Shown one piece after another: positions 1 through 8,266 of a stretch of DNA of 43,499 bases. Position numbers and translations under genes: made by a program. Below the pieces are notes generated by a model, which was not told the DNA's origin, did no database searches, and saw only the letters and a program-made list of their open reading frames with translations. The stretch comes from Gemmatimonadaceae bacterium (GTDB taxonomy: Bacteria > Gemmatimonadota > Gemmatimonadetes > Gemmatimonadales > Gemmatimonadaceae), in assembly GCA_014377535.1 (NCBI GenBank), contig JACMPK010000153.1:1-43499 (forward strand), read 5' to 3'. Every line of letters begins with the position of its first letter. Position 1 is the first letter of the stretch.

Positions 1-1
1 G

Positions 2-250
2 TTCAAGGAACGGACACAGTTCATCGTGATCACGCACAATCCGCGTACCACGACGGAAGCGGCAGATGCCGTGTACGGCGTGACGATGCAGGAGCCCGGC
101 GTGAGTTCGCTGGTGAGTGTGCGGCTGCGCAACCGCAACGGCGACGCCGTGAATGGTGGCGTGGACACTGAGTTCACCGGCAATGCGCTGACGGTGCCCG
201 ACGGTGCGGCGTCGGAGCAGATTCCAGATTCGGTGGAAGCGGTGGCGTAG
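2..250 (+). CDS. smc: SMC chromosome segregation protein, C-terminal fragment
   Basis: Only the last ~82 codons are present; the frame is open to the left window edge. The protein begins [20 protein letters not shown] and continues [23 protein letters not shown]. This is the conserved end of the SMC ATPase head, in which the Walker B strand is followed by the T(Q)FIVITHN switch/H-loop region. SMC dimers form condensin with ScpA/ScpB and organise the nucleoid. The C-terminal tail after [10 protein letters not shown] is variable and acidic, as is usual. An internal ATG at 26 is not a start, because the match to SMC continues upstream of it. Identification is by motif memory; the head and coiled coil lie outside the window. 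Confidence 0.9.
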   Translation, partial: FKERTQFIVITHNPRTTTEAADAVYGVTMQEPGVSSLVSVRLRNRNGDAVNGGVDTEFTGNALTVPDGAASEQIPDSVEAVA

Positions 251-291
251 TCGCGGTTTCAGTCACGGCAGGTGCAACCGCAACGGCAACG

Positions 292-455
292 GCAAAACCT
301 CTCACGCGGAGGCGCGGAGAGGGCAGACGCGATGATTGCGGTGACGGGGAGGGTGATGGCGACTGCGACTGCAACACCTCTCACGCGGAGCGGTGGAGGC
401 CGTGGAGAGGGCGAATGCGGGTGACGGTGGAAAGGCGTGTTTCAAAGGTGGTCGA
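292..455. repeat. Tandem imperfect ~80-bp repeat, two copies
   Basis: Two direct copies sit in the gap after smc. The core at 292-311 and the core at 371-390 are both 20 bp and differ at one base. Each is followed by a cggagagggc-like block and then a gcggtgacgg-like block. Copy 2 carries about ten extra bases after the core. The gap 251-577 holds no gene I can support: its frames are short and have repeat-like composition. Confidence 0.7.
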
Positions 456-543
456 GGGTTTTCTCGCTGCAGTGCGGCCGCGGTGCCGTTCCCTTTTTGC
501 GGCGCTTTTCCGCGGCTCCGTGTCTCCGTGTGAGAGGTGTTGC
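371..543. repeat. Inverted repeat with 20-bp arms flanking ~133 bp
   Basis: The left arm at 371-390 (gcaacacctctcacgcggag) and the right arm at 524-543 are reverse complements except for one base. The right end reads ctccgtgtctccgtgtgaga, a word type I recall as a common interspersed repeat of environmental high-GC genomes. The enclosed DNA shows no convincing ORF. It could be a non-autonomous repeat element or the relic of one. Just downstream, the next gene keeps a clean ribosome-binding site. Confidence 0.65.
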
Positions 544-577
544 GGTTGCACTGCCATGAAGGGATTTCCGGAGTGAC

Positions 578-1336
578 ATGCGATTGACGGTGATCGGGTC
601 GGGCACGATCTCGCTCTCCGCCACGCGCGGCTGTGCATCGTACCTGCTGGAGGCGGGCGAGCATCGCATCCTGATGGACGTCGGGCCGGGCGCGGCGCAC
701 TCCATGGCGCGGCATGGAGTGGATTGGTGGGGTGTGACGCACGTCATGCTGACGCACTTTCACCTGGATCACATCGGCGACCTGCCGACGTTGATTTTCG
801 CATGGAGGCATGCGCGAGTGGAATCACGCGCGGCACCGCTGACGATCATCGGACCGGCGGGCACGCGGGAACTGCTGACACGCTGGGCGGCAGCGCTGGG
901 CGACTGGTTGCACGCGCCCGGCTTTCCGCTGTACGTGATGGAGCCCCTGCTGGAAGAGCCGCTGGATCTGGGCGGCGGCGTGACGCTGACCAGCCGGAGC
1001 GTGCCACACACTGGCGAAAGCGTGGCATATTCCGTGGAGCATGCGGATCGGCGATTGGTGTACACCGGGGATACCGGCGAGGACCCGTCGCTGAGTGCGT
1101 GGGCGGCGGGCTGTGACCTTTTGTTAACCGAGTGCTCGTTGCCGGATTTCATGCCGATGACGCTTCACCTCACGCCGTCACAGACTGGCGCGTTGGCGGC
1201 GGCGGCAGCGCCCGGCATGCTGGTGGTGAGTCATATGTATCCCCCGCTCGAGGGGATCGATCTGCGCGCCGAGCTTGGCGCGCGCTGGGCCGGACCCACC
1301 GTGATTGCCACGGACGGTCTCGTGCTCGACTGCTGA
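578..1336 (+). CDS. MBL-fold metallohydrolase, RNase Z-like
   Basis: The 252-residue protein has the metallo-beta-lactamase fold. The zinc motif is T-H60-F-H62-L-D64-H65-IGDLP, which matches the THxHxDHxxGLP pattern of the RNase Z/ElaC branch. A later VYTGDTGE supplies the bridging Asp, and SHMYPP a terminal His. At 252 residues it is shorter than typical ~300-residue tRNase Z, so a tRNA 3'-processing role is possible but not assured; a generic hydrolase is the safer call. The ATG at 578 follows a ccggag sequence at a suitable distance. It ends 12 bp before the DAHP synthase start, suggesting co-transcription. Confidence 0.85.
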   Translation: MRLTVIGSGTISLSATRGCASYLLEAGEHRILMDVGPGAAHSMARHGVDWWGVTHVMLTHFHLDHIGDLPTLIFAWRHARVESRAAPLTIIGPAGTRELLTRWAAALGDWLHAPGFPLYVMEPLLEEPLDLGGGVTLTSRSVPHTGESVAYSVEHADRRLVYTGDTGEDPSLSAWAAGCDLLLTECSLPDFMPMTLHLTPSQTGALAAAAAPGMLVVSHMYPPLEGIDLRAELGARWAGPTVIATDGLVLDC

Positions 1337-1348
1337 GGACGCGACGCG

Positions 1349-2389
1349 ATGCTGGTGATGATGCAACGGAACGCCACGCCGATGGAAATCCAGGCGGTGT
1401 GCGATGCCATTCAAGTTCTGGGATTCAACCCGCTGCCGATGCCGGGTGCACTGCGCACGGCGATCGGCGTCGCTGGTGACGACGGGCAGGTCGACACGTC
1501 GCACTTCGAGGGCATGGCCGGCGTGGCGCAGGTGCTGTACGACTCGAAGCCGTACAAGCAGGTGTCGCGCGAGTGGCAGCCCGAGAAGTCGCTGGTGTCG
1601 ATCGGACATGGCGTGGTGTTCGGCGGCACCGAGGTGCCGGTCGTCGCCGGTCCGTGCAGCGTGGAGGGCGAGGAGGAGATCGTCCACATTGCGAAGCTGG
1701 TGAAGGCCGCCGGTGCCGTCGCGCTGCGTGGTGGCGCGTACAAGCCGCGCACGTCGCCGTATGCGTTTCAGGGATTGGGCGAGGAAGGACTGCGCCAGCT
1801 GGCGGTGGCACGTGCAGAGACGGGGCTGCCGATCATCACCGAGGCGATGGACGAGCATCAGGCGGACCTGGTCGCGAAGTATGCGGACTGCATCCAGCTT
1901 GGCGCGCGCAACATGTCGAATTTCTCGCTGCTCAAGCATGTCGGAAAGCTGGGCGTGCCGGTGCTGCTGAAGCGCGGCATGTCGGCCACGATCACCGAGT
2001 GGCTGCTCGCGGCCGAGTACATCATGTCGGAGGGCAATCGCCGCATCATTCTGTGCGTGCGCGGCATCCGCAGCTACGACACGGCCACGCGCAACGTGTT
2101 CGACCTGGCCGCCATCCCCGTCATCCAGCGGCTCAGTCACCTGCCGATCATTGCGGACCCAAGCCACGGTGTGGGCATTCGTGACGCAGTGTCACCAATG
2201 GCGCGTGCGTCCGTGGCCTGTGGTGCCGATGGCGTGATCGTGGAGGTGCACCAGGCGCCGGACACGGCGTGGAGTGATGGCGCACAGAGCCTGCACCCGC
2301 CGCAGTTCGAGGAGATGATGCGCAGCCTGGTGCCGATTGCGGAAGCCGTGGGCCGGTCCATCATGGGCGCAGGAACGGCCGTCGCCTGA
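1349..2389 (+). CDS. aroF: 3-deoxy-7-phosphoheptulonate (DAHP) synthase, type I-beta
   Basis: Joins phosphoenolpyruvate and erythrose 4-phosphate in the first step of the shikimate pathway. The 346-residue length and an N-terminal ferredoxin-like regulatory domain (about 1-75) fit the AroF/AroA(G) I-beta subfamily, which resembles KDO-8-phosphate synthase. Visible signatures are VAGPCSVE (99-106), GGAYKPRTSPYAFQG (128-142, substrate loop), LLKRGM, and the late IADPSHGVG. The final QSLHPPQFEEMM segment is also typical. The ATG at 1349 lies just after a gaggac sequence and 12 bp past the preceding stop. The presence of the ferredoxin-like domain suggests allosteric control by an aromatic end product, which cannot be specified here. 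Confidence 0.95.
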   Translation: MLVMMQRNATPMEIQAVCDAIQVLGFNPLPMPGALRTAIGVAGDDGQVDTSHFEGMAGVAQVLYDSKPYKQVSREWQPEKSLVSIGHGVVFGGTEVPVVAGPCSVEGEEEIVHIAKLVKAAGAVALRGGAYKPRTSPYAFQGLGEEGLRQLAVARAETGLPIITEAMDEHQADLVAKYADCIQLGARNMSNFSLLKHVGKLGVPVLLKRGMSATITEWLLAAEYIMSEGNRRIILCVRGIRSYDTATRNVFDLAAIPVIQRLSHLPIIADPSHGVGIRDAVSPMARASVACGADGVIVEVHQAPDTAWSDGAQSLHPPQFEEMMRSLVPIAEAVGRSIMGAGTAVA

Positions 2390-2447
2390 GGCGGGTACCA
2401 GCGCAAGGTTCGCTACGAGCGACGCCTTTCCCCCTTTCGTGACTGCG

Positions 2448-3134
2448 ATGCTCAATGTTCGTGTGATGTGCGCTATGGCGCTGATGCTGCCGGGCCTGGT
2501 CATGGCGCAGTCGATTCCGGCGTCGACCAGTGCACCAGCGCTGCTTGAACGCACGGCACGACTCTACAGCGCATCGCGCGGGCTTCGTGCGGAGTTCACG
2601 CAGCGCCTCACGAATCCGATCACGTCGAGCGAGTCGCAAAGCGCGGGCAGCTACCTGCAGCGCGGTCCGGGTGTGTTTTCTGTGGCGTTCAGCAAGCCGG
2701 CTGGCGATCGCATCGTAAGCGACGGCCGGACGCTGTGGGTGTTCGTGCCGAGCGCGGCGCCGGGACAGGTGCTGAAGATGCCGGTGGGCGCCGATGCGCC
2801 GGGCGGCATCGACCTGGTGGGGCAGTTCTTCACGTCGCCGTCGCGGAAGTTTGCGGTCAGCGATGGCGGGACCGAAATGCTGGCCGGAGCCACGTTCAGG
2901 AAGCTGGTGCTGGTGCCACGCAACGACATCGGGTTCAAGCGTGCGGTGCTGTGGGTCGCGCCGCGCGGAGGAGAGCTGAAGCAGCTGGAGGTGACTGAGA
3001 ACTCGGGCGTGGTGCGGACGTTGCGCTTCACGTCGATCGAGCGCGGGGCGCGGCTGGCGGCAGATGCGTTCACGTTCAGTGTGCCGCGCGGGGTGACGGT
3101 GATTGACCAGGCGGCGATGATGCGGGGGATGTAG
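2448..3134 (+). CDS. lolA: Outer-membrane lipoprotein carrier LolA
   Basis: Periplasmic chaperone that takes lipoproteins from LolCDE to the outer membrane. From ATG 2448 the 228-residue product opens with a signal peptide (MLNVRVMCAMALMLPGLVMA, then QS). The mature part has the family pattern ALLERTARLYSASRGLRAEF, then SAGSYLQRGPGVFSVAFSKP, then DGRTLWVFVP. The frame is open back to 2337 inside aroF, but that extension is a shadow of aroF and would put the signal peptide internally; hence the start at 2448. It shows the organism is diderm. A terminator follows at 3165-3203, closing a three-gene run. Confidence 0.88.
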   Translation: MLNVRVMCAMALMLPGLVMAQSIPASTSAPALLERTARLYSASRGLRAEFTQRLTNPITSSESQSAGSYLQRGPGVFSVAFSKPAGDRIVSDGRTLWVFVPSAAPGQVLKMPVGADAPGGIDLVGQFFTSPSRKFAVSDGGTEMLAGATFRKLVLVPRNDIGFKRAVLWVAPRGGELKQLEVTENSGVVRTLRFTSIERGARLAADAFTFSVPRGVTVIDQAAMMRGM

Positions 3135-3164
3135 CGGATCTCACTTTCTCAGCTGCTTGGTTTC

Positions 3165-3203
3165 AGGGCCGGTTCTGCGTATTTGCGGAGTTCGGCCCTT
3201 TTT
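3165..3203 (+). terminator. Rho-independent terminator after lolA
   Basis: A 7-bp stem (agggccg at 3165-3171, cggccct at 3193-3199) closes a 21-nt loop that can fold further, and is followed by a run of five T at 3199-3203. It sits 30 bp past the lolA stop. Confidence 0.7.
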
Positions 3204-3210
3204 CGACGGC

Positions 3211-3331
3211 TAGGTAAACCCCAAAGTTGATTATAATTATGTCAACCTAAGTGTTGTCTCAAGGAAAGGTCGGCGGTGAGAGTTTGTCGACCAAGCCTTT
3301 TGTCAGTACAGGGATTGACTTTGCAAAAGTC
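3211..3331 (+). promoter_or_regulatory. AT-rich leader with operator-like palindromes before hipB
   Basis: Between the lolA terminator and hipB, base composition drops sharply to an AT-rich pocket. It has a GTTGA...TCAAC inverted repeat at 3226-3246 enclosing a TATAAT at 3232-3237, nested in an outer TAGGT...ACCTA pair (from 3211). A second, perfect palindrome GACTTT-GCA-AAAGTC lies at 3317-3331. HipB-type antitoxins repress their own operon through paired inverted repeats, so these are candidate operators. I could not place a convincing -35/-10 pair. Confidence 0.45.
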
Positions 3332-3402
3332 TACCTTGAAGTTAACTATTCGTTTTTCAACTCCTGGGTTGTCATGGAGCACTCAGGGATCGCGCCTCAC
3401 TC

Positions 3403-3678
3403 GTGGCCATTGACATGCCGACTCATACGGCTCGCATCACCGATCCGGGCCAGCTGCGCACGCACTTGCTCGCGTACCGGAGAGCACAGAAGCTCACACA
3501 GGCGGATCTGGCCGTGCGCCTCGGCGTCACGAAGCAACGGATCAGCGCCATCGAGGCCGCACCGGATCGCATAACGGTCGCGCAGTTCATTGCCGTGCTG
3601 CGTGCGCTGAAAGTCGAGTTGCAACTTGCGGCCCGAACCCCTGCGGATGACTGCACGGATGCGCCGGTGGACTGGTGA
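3403..3678 (+). CDS. hipB: HipB-like antitoxin, XRE-family DNA-binding protein
   Basis: A 91-residue protein with a Cro/C1-type helix-turn-helix at about residues 19-75 (KLTQADLAVRLGVTKQRISA). The rest of the helix bundle follows, with VAQFIAVLRALKVELQL. In HipBA systems the small protein binds the toxin kinase and represses the operon. The start may be GTG 3403 or ATG 3415; the HTH is intact either way. Its stop overlaps the hipA start by four bases (GTGA), a strong sign of translational coupling. Confidence 0.85.
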   Translation: MAIDMPTHTARITDPGQLRTHLLAYRRAQKLTQADLAVRLGVTKQRISAIEAAPDRITVAQFIAVLRALKVELQLAARTPADDCTDAPVDW

Positions 3679-5042
3679 GCGACCCGCGCGTACTCAACCT
3701 GTGGATGAACGGGGAATTCGTGGGGCGCTGGTGGGCGCGTCGGGGGGCGGAGCCGGCTCGACTCGAGTATGCCGACGCATGGCGCTCGAGCCCGCGAGCG
3801 CGTCCCATTTCGCTGTCGCTTCCGTTCACGGCCAGCGTCGACGCGCTGCGGGGCACCGTGGTCGAACAGTGGTTTGACAACCTGCTGCCGGACAGTGAGA
3901 CGATCCGAGCGCGGCTGGCGGCGCGTCACCATGTGGACGGGCGAAACGCCCATGCCCTGCTCGGAGCGATCGGCCGGGATTGTGTGGGTGCACTGCAGCT
4001 CACACCGGATGGAGAGGAACCCGGGCGCGTTGATCGAATAGCGCACCGACCGCTGACTGCGAAACAGGTGGCTGAACGGCTGCAGGGTATTCCTGGATTA
4101 CGTCCATTTGGCCGTCCTGATCATGGGGATGATGATTTGCGCATCTCCATCGCTGGCGCCCAGGAGAAGACGGCCCTGCTTCGGCATCAGGGACAGTGGT
4201 GTGTGCCGGAAGGGAACACGCCGACGACCCACATCTTCAAGCTTCCCTTAGGCGAGATCACGATCCTCAAGGCCGATTTCAGCACGTCGGTCGAGAACGA
4301 GTGGCTCTGCATGCGGTTACTCGGGGCGATGGGGCTTTCGGTCGCAGCGACCGAAATCGGCAGGTTCCCCGGTTCGCAGGACGAGGTGAAGGCGCTGATC
4401 GTGGAGAGATTCGACCGTCGACCGACGATCACGGACGGCAACGCATGGATTGCGCGACTGCCACAGGAAGACTGCTGTCAGGCAACCGGCACGGCGGCAT
4501 CACGGAAGTACGAGAGTGATGGCGGACCTGGGCTCGCGCGCATCCTCGCCCTGCTCGCCGGTGGCGACGCGCCCGAAAACGACACCCGCACTTTTGTGAT
4601 GGCGCAGCTCGCGTTCTGGCTGCTCGCGGCACTGGATGGGCATGCGAAGAACTTTTCGATCAGCATTCGCGCTGGTGGTCGCTTCCGGTTGACGCCCTTG
4701 TACGATGTGCTGTCCGCGTGGCCCATCATTGGACCGGGCGCCAGGGAGATGCACGTCTCGACGGTGAAGCTGGCGATGGGTGTTCGCGGCAGCTCCGGGC
4801 TTCACCGACACCTCAACAAGATTCATCTCACACATTGGCGACGCCTCGCACTCAGCACCGGTGTGCCCGGTCTCTTCGATGCGATGATCGCCCTGGTGGA
4901 CGGCGTGCCGGCAACACTGGCGACAGTGGAACCGCAGCTGCCGCCGGAGTTTCCGCCGCAGGTGTGGGAGCGGATTCGGGATGGGATGCTGCAGCAGCGG
5001 GAGCGATTCCAGGCGGCGCTGGTGGCGGGCGCGGACGAGTAG
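3675..5042 (+). CDS. hipA: HipA-like serine/threonine kinase toxin
   Basis: A 455-residue HipA with an N-terminal domain (about 1-110) and a PI3/4-kinase-like catalytic core. The residues map onto E. coli HipA with a steady offset. ISIAGAQEKTALLR has S158, equivalent to the autophosphorylated S150. DGHAKNFSI supplies catalytic D321 and N326 (D309/N314). PLYDVLSA supplies metal-binding D344 (D332). E. coli HipA phosphorylates glutamyl-tRNA synthetase and causes persistence; the target here is unknown. All catalytic residues are present, so it appears active. The start GTG 3675 overlaps hipB by 4 nt. The AT-rich leader and terminator-bounded location suggest the pair was acquired as a unit. Confidence 0.92.
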   Translation: MSDPRVLNLWMNGEFVGRWWARRGAEPARLEYADAWRSSPRARPISLSLPFTASVDALRGTVVEQWFDNLLPDSETIRARLAARHHVDGRNAHALLGAIGRDCVGALQLTPDGEEPGRVDRIAHRPLTAKQVAERLQGIPGLRPFGRPDHGDDDLRISIAGAQEKTALLRHQGQWCVPEGNTPTTHIFKLPLGEITILKADFSTSVENEWLCMRLLGAMGLSVAATEIGRFPGSQDEVKALIVERFDRRPTITDGNAWIARLPQEDCCQATGTAASRKYESDGGPGLARILALLAGGDAPENDTRTFVMAQLAFWLLAALDGHAKNFSISIRAGGRFRLTPLYDVLSAWPIIGPGAREMHVSTVKLAMGVRGSSGLHRHLNKIHLTHWRRLALSTGVPGLFDAMIALVDGVPATLATVEPQLPPEFPPQVWERIRDGMLQQRERFQAALVAGADE

Positions 5043-5050
5043 AACCGTCG

Positions 5051-5218
5051 CTACCGAAGCGATGGTGTCTCGCGGTGTGATCCGTTGTGATCCGTGAGGT
5101 AGATTTGGTAGTTCGCTCTCTCGGCGGCACCGATGTCGGTGAAGCGATCGTTCAGTTCGCGGAGCCGACGGATCGTCTCGGGCGAGAGTGGTGCAACGCT
5201 CATGTCTGGCGCGGTCAT
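5051..5218 (-). CDS. Possible 55-residue small protein
   Basis: A short minus-strand frame runs ATG 5218 to TAG 5051, convergent with hipA and 8 bp from its stop. The product starts MTAPDMSVAPLSPETIRRLR and goes on ELNDRFTDIGAAERANYQIY, ending LTDHNGSHRETPSLR. The balanced, helix-forming composition is unlike the Arg/His-rich shadow frames around it. I know no family for it. It lies 61 bp downstream of the symporter gene on the same strand and could be its last cistron. I see no clear ribosome-binding site before ATG 5218 or the alternative ATG at 5203. It may also be the remnant of a longer gene. Confidence 0.4.
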   Translation of the reverse strand: MTAPDMSVAPLSPETIRRLRELNDRFTDIGAAERANYQIYLTDHNGSHRETPSLR

Positions 5219-5279
5219 GGTGCAATGTCAGCGCAGGTGCTGACAGTGGCAACCGCCGTGATCTGCCGCGAGCATCACG

Positions 5280-6554
5280 TCATGCGCTCGGCGCAACGTC
5301 CCCATCGTCGGCGGTATGCGCCGCAGCAAGCGTCGGCGCCCCGCTGGCTAGCACCGCCGCCGTCAGGTGCGCGGTGACGTTGGCGGTCGTCTTGAAGATG
5401 TCGGGCACCACATCCACCGCGATCAAGATGCCGACCGCCTCGGCGGGCAGGCCGAGATCCACCAGCACCGGCGCCAGAATGAAGAGGCTACCGGAGGGAA
5501 TGCCCGGCACGCTGAAGCTGAGCAGCGTGGACGTGACGATCACCGTCAGCAACGTCACCACACCAATTTCGACGCCATACAACTTGCCGAGGAAGATCAC
5601 GCCCACCACCCACGCCATGGGCACGTTGACGCGGAAGATGGACACGGCGAACGGCAATACGAATCCACTGGCGGTGGCATCGAGTCTGAGTTTCTCCCTG
5701 GCAGCGCTGATCATCATCGGCAGCGCACTCAATGACGAGCGCGATCCCGCCGCGAGTGCCTGCGCGGGTGCGGCGGCAGCGAGGAAGCGTCGGAACGGCA
5801 CGCGTCCGAACAGCACCACCACCGGATACAGCGCCAGCGTGAAGGTGATCAGCACCACCGACAGCGTTGCGATGTAGCGTGCGAGGGCGCCCACGCTGGC
5901 AATGCCGAGACGTGCGCCGAGCGCGAAGGCGAGCGCAAAGACGCCGATCGGCGCCGCTGCCACCACCCAGCCCACCACCACCAGCAGCGCATCGCTGATG
6001 CCCCGGCAGAGGGTGATGACGGCCGCACGTCGATCAGCCGCGATACGCTTGAGTGCGAAGCCAAGTGCCAGCGAGAAGACGACGAGCGGCAGCAGTGCGC
6101 CATCGGCAGCGGCCTTCACCGGATTGGACGGAATCATCTCCACCAGTCGCTGGCCCAGCGTGGGAAGGTTCGGCGTGCTGCCCGCGGCGGCGGCCGTATC
6201 GCGGATGCGTGCCGCGACGTCAGCTGGGAGCGTGAAATTGGCGAAGGCGAGCTCGCCGATGACCAGTGCCAGCAGTCCGCCGCCGATCAGCAGCACGAGG
6301 AAGACCGCGATCGCGCGCGCCATCGCGCGGCGCAGGTCGGCCGTCGCACCGCCGCTGGCTACGGATGCAATGGTCAACGCAACGACGAGTGGAATGACCG
6401 TCATGCGAATTGCGTTCGTCCAGAGCGTGCCGACGACATCGGCAATCGGCACGAGCTGCGCGAAACGCGCATCACCCATGGTCTCGACGGTCATGCCGAG
6501 CGCGAGTCCGATGGCAAGGGCGAGCAGGACGCGCAGTGACTGACTGCGGATCAT
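5280..6554 (-). CDS. Dicarboxylate/amino acid:cation symporter (DAACS/SDF family)
   Basis: Inner-membrane sodium- or proton-coupled uptake of dicarboxylates or acidic amino acids. The 424-residue product starts MIRSQSLRVLLALAIGLALG and has about eight hydrophobic segments plus the two re-entrant hairpins of the glutamate-transporter fold. The C-terminal hairpin/TM8 motif is visible as IAVDVVPDIFKTTANVTAHL, a version of the family D-x3-D-x-x-R/K-T-x-x-N-V signature. The ATG at 6554 is chosen because the upstream in-frame extension is Arg/His-rich and precedes a good N-terminal helix. Substrate cannot be set from sequence alone. It is divergent from the pseudouridine synthase gene. Confidence 0.9.
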   Translation of the reverse strand: MIRSQSLRVLLALAIGLALGMTVETMGDARFAQLVPIADVVGTLWTNAIRMTVIPLVVALTIASVASGGATADLRRAMARAIAVFLVLLIGGGLLALVIGELAFANFTLPADVAARIRDTAAAAGSTPNLPTLGQRLVEMIPSNPVKAAADGALLPLVVFSLALGFALKRIAADRRAAVITLCRGISDALLVVVGWVVAAAPIGVFALAFALGARLGIASVGALARYIATLSVVLITFTLALYPVVVLFGRVPFRRFLAAAAPAQALAAGSRSSLSALPMMISAAREKLRLDATASGFVLPFAVSIFRVNVPMAWVVGVIFLGKLYGVEIGVVTLLTVIVTSTLLSFSVPGIPSGSLFILAPVLVDLGLPAEAVGILIAVDVVPDIFKTTANVTAHLTAAVLASGAPTLAAAHTADDGDVAPSA

Positions 6555-6695
6555 GCGAGATGCATGGCGGCAGGAGCCGGGATCACGTCGACGAGCGCGC
6601 TTATGGACATGCTGCAAGCTGGAGCCGCCAGCACGACCCCGCTAGCATGCGTGCATGCTCACGGTCATTGGCGCGGCGCCGGCACAGGCAACCAC

Positions 6696-8105
6696 GTGAT
6701 TCCCTTCTCGCCTGCACCATTGGCGCACGACGTGCCGTCACGCTTCCCGAGCCCGTTCGACCGGGCAGCGGTGCATCCGCTGGCCCGTCGTGCGGCGGTG
6801 GAGCTGATCGCGCTGCTGCAGTCGCCCGCAGCAGCCACGTGGGGGCTGCAGGATGCAGTGGGTGGCAAGATGTTCGGGGTGCTGGTCGCGGAGGCGCCAG
6901 ACGGCACGCTGGGCTACCTGCGAGCCTTTTCGGGCATGCTGACGGGCACGTGGACGCTGGATGGTTGGGCGCCACCGGCCTTCGACGTCGCGTCGCGCGC
7001 TGCGATCTGGATTCCGGGCGAGGCGGAGATGCTGCGCTTCACAGCGGACCTCGAGACCTGTGCGAACGATCCCGCCCGCTCGGCCGGCGACAAGGCACAC
7101 CAGCGACTCGACGACGCGCGCGCGGCGCGATCTCGCGAGCTGATGCCGCTGATTCAGGCGACGTATCGCCTCTGCGATGCGACGGGCGCGGTGCGCTCAC
7201 TGCACGAGCTCTTCGCACCGGCGAAACCGCCCGCGGGCGCTGGCGACTGTGCTGCACCCAAGCTGCTCGCCGCTGCGTATCGACACGGGCTGCGCCCGCT
7301 GGCGCTGGCGGAGTTCTGGTGGGGCGCGCCGCCCCGCTCGGGCGACCGGCGCGCGGGTTCGTTCTATCCGGCCTGTCATGGCAAATGCGGGCCGATTCTC
7401 GCACACATGCTGCGCGGGCTGCCCGCCGATCCACCGCCCCTGTTCGGCGCGGCGCGCTTTCCGCTGACAGAGCCGGCGGTGGTGTTCGAGGATGCGCAGC
7501 TCGTAATCGTCGACAAGCCGTCAGGCATGCTGTCGGTGCCGGGACGCAGCGGGCTGCTGCAGGATTCGGTGTCGACGCGGCTGCGTGCGCGTCATCCGCA
7601 GTCGACCGGGCAGCTGGTCGTGCATCGCCTGGACCTGGACACGTCCGGGTTGCTGCTGGCCGCGAAGGATCCGGTGACGTTCTCCGCGCTGCAGCGCCTG
7701 TTTTCGCTGCGCGAAGTGGAGAAGCGCTACGTGGCGTGGCTGGATGGTGATGTCGCCGGCGACGCGGGCATGATCGAGATTCCGCTGCGCACCGACATCG
7801 ACGACCGGCCGCGACAGATCCACGACGCGGTGCATGGAAAGGCGGCGGTCACGGCGTGGCATGTGCTGGATCGACGCGATGGACGCACGAAGGTGGCGCT
7901 GCATCCGCACACGGGACGCACGCACCAGTTGCGCGTGCATGCGGCGCATCCGTCAGGCCTGAATGCACCGATCGTGGGCGACCGGCTGTACGGGCGAGCC
8001 GCGCCCCGCGAGGGTGAGCGACTGATGCTGCACGCCGAGCTGCTGTCGTTCGAGCATCCGGTGACGGGTGCGCGACTGCGCGTGGAGTCTGCGGCGCCGT
8101 TCTGA
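6696..8105 (+). CDS. RluA-family RNA pseudouridine synthase with large N-terminal extension
   Basis: Isomerises uridine to pseudouridine in RNA. The C-terminal half (from about residue 270) is the catalytic domain: VVHRLDLDTSGLLL holds the nucleophile D313, followed by RYVAWLDG and HPHTGRTHQLRVHA. The first ~270 residues belong to the long RluA subgroup and contain GDCAAPKLL and ALAEFWWG. They also hold FYPACHGKCGPIL, giving conserved C185, C227 and C231. The frame extends to ATG 6564, but that start would leave only 9 bp to the divergent symporter, and codons before 6696 have low GC at third positions. GTG 6696 gives the family-like start M-IPFSP. The exact RNA target is unknown. Confidence 0.87.
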   Translation: MIPFSPAPLAHDVPSRFPSPFDRAAVHPLARRAAVELIALLQSPAAATWGLQDAVGGKMFGVLVAEAPDGTLGYLRAFSGMLTGTWTLDGWAPPAFDVASRAAIWIPGEAEMLRFTADLETCANDPARSAGDKAHQRLDDARAARSRELMPLIQATYRLCDATGAVRSLHELFAPAKPPAGAGDCAAPKLLAAAYRHGLRPLALAEFWWGAPPRSGDRRAGSFYPACHGKCGPILAHMLRGLPADPPPLFGAARFPLTEPAVVFEDAQLVIVDKPSGMLSVPGRSGLLQDSVSTRLRARHPQSTGQLVVHRLDLDTSGLLLAAKDPVTFSALQRLFSLREVEKRYVAWLDGDVAGDAGMIEIPLRTDIDDRPRQIHDAVHGKAAVTAWHVLDRRDGRTKVALHPHTGRTHQLRVHAAHPSGLNAPIVGDRLYGRAAPREGERLMLHAELLSFEHPVTGARLRVESAAPF

Positions 8106-8266
8106 CGTGCGGACGCGGACGTGCACGGCACCCGTGCCCCGTGATGGCGCCCTGTCCGAACGGCGGGCGAGCGAATCCGGTCGCGCGATAACTTGCGGCA
8201 GCCATACGAGCGCCGCGCACCAGCGGCGTTGCATGCGTGACACGAGCTTTTCACCGGACCGGACGC

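Noticed and set aside
3226-3246. Promoter based on the perfect TATAAT at 3232-3237
   Set aside because: No acceptable -35 hexamer at 16-18 bp upstream; the site is kept only as part of an AT-rich, symmetric leader.
3251-3574. Plus-strand open frame of 107 codons covering the hipBA leader and hipB
   Set aside because: Its first third looks protein-like but it runs out of frame through hipB with an Arg/Ser-rich product; the HTH protein in the other frame is clearly real.
6410-7750. Plus-strand open frame of 446 codons overlapping the symporter and pseudouridine synthase genes
   Set aside because: Arg/Gly-rich product in the wrong frame of two well-supported genes.
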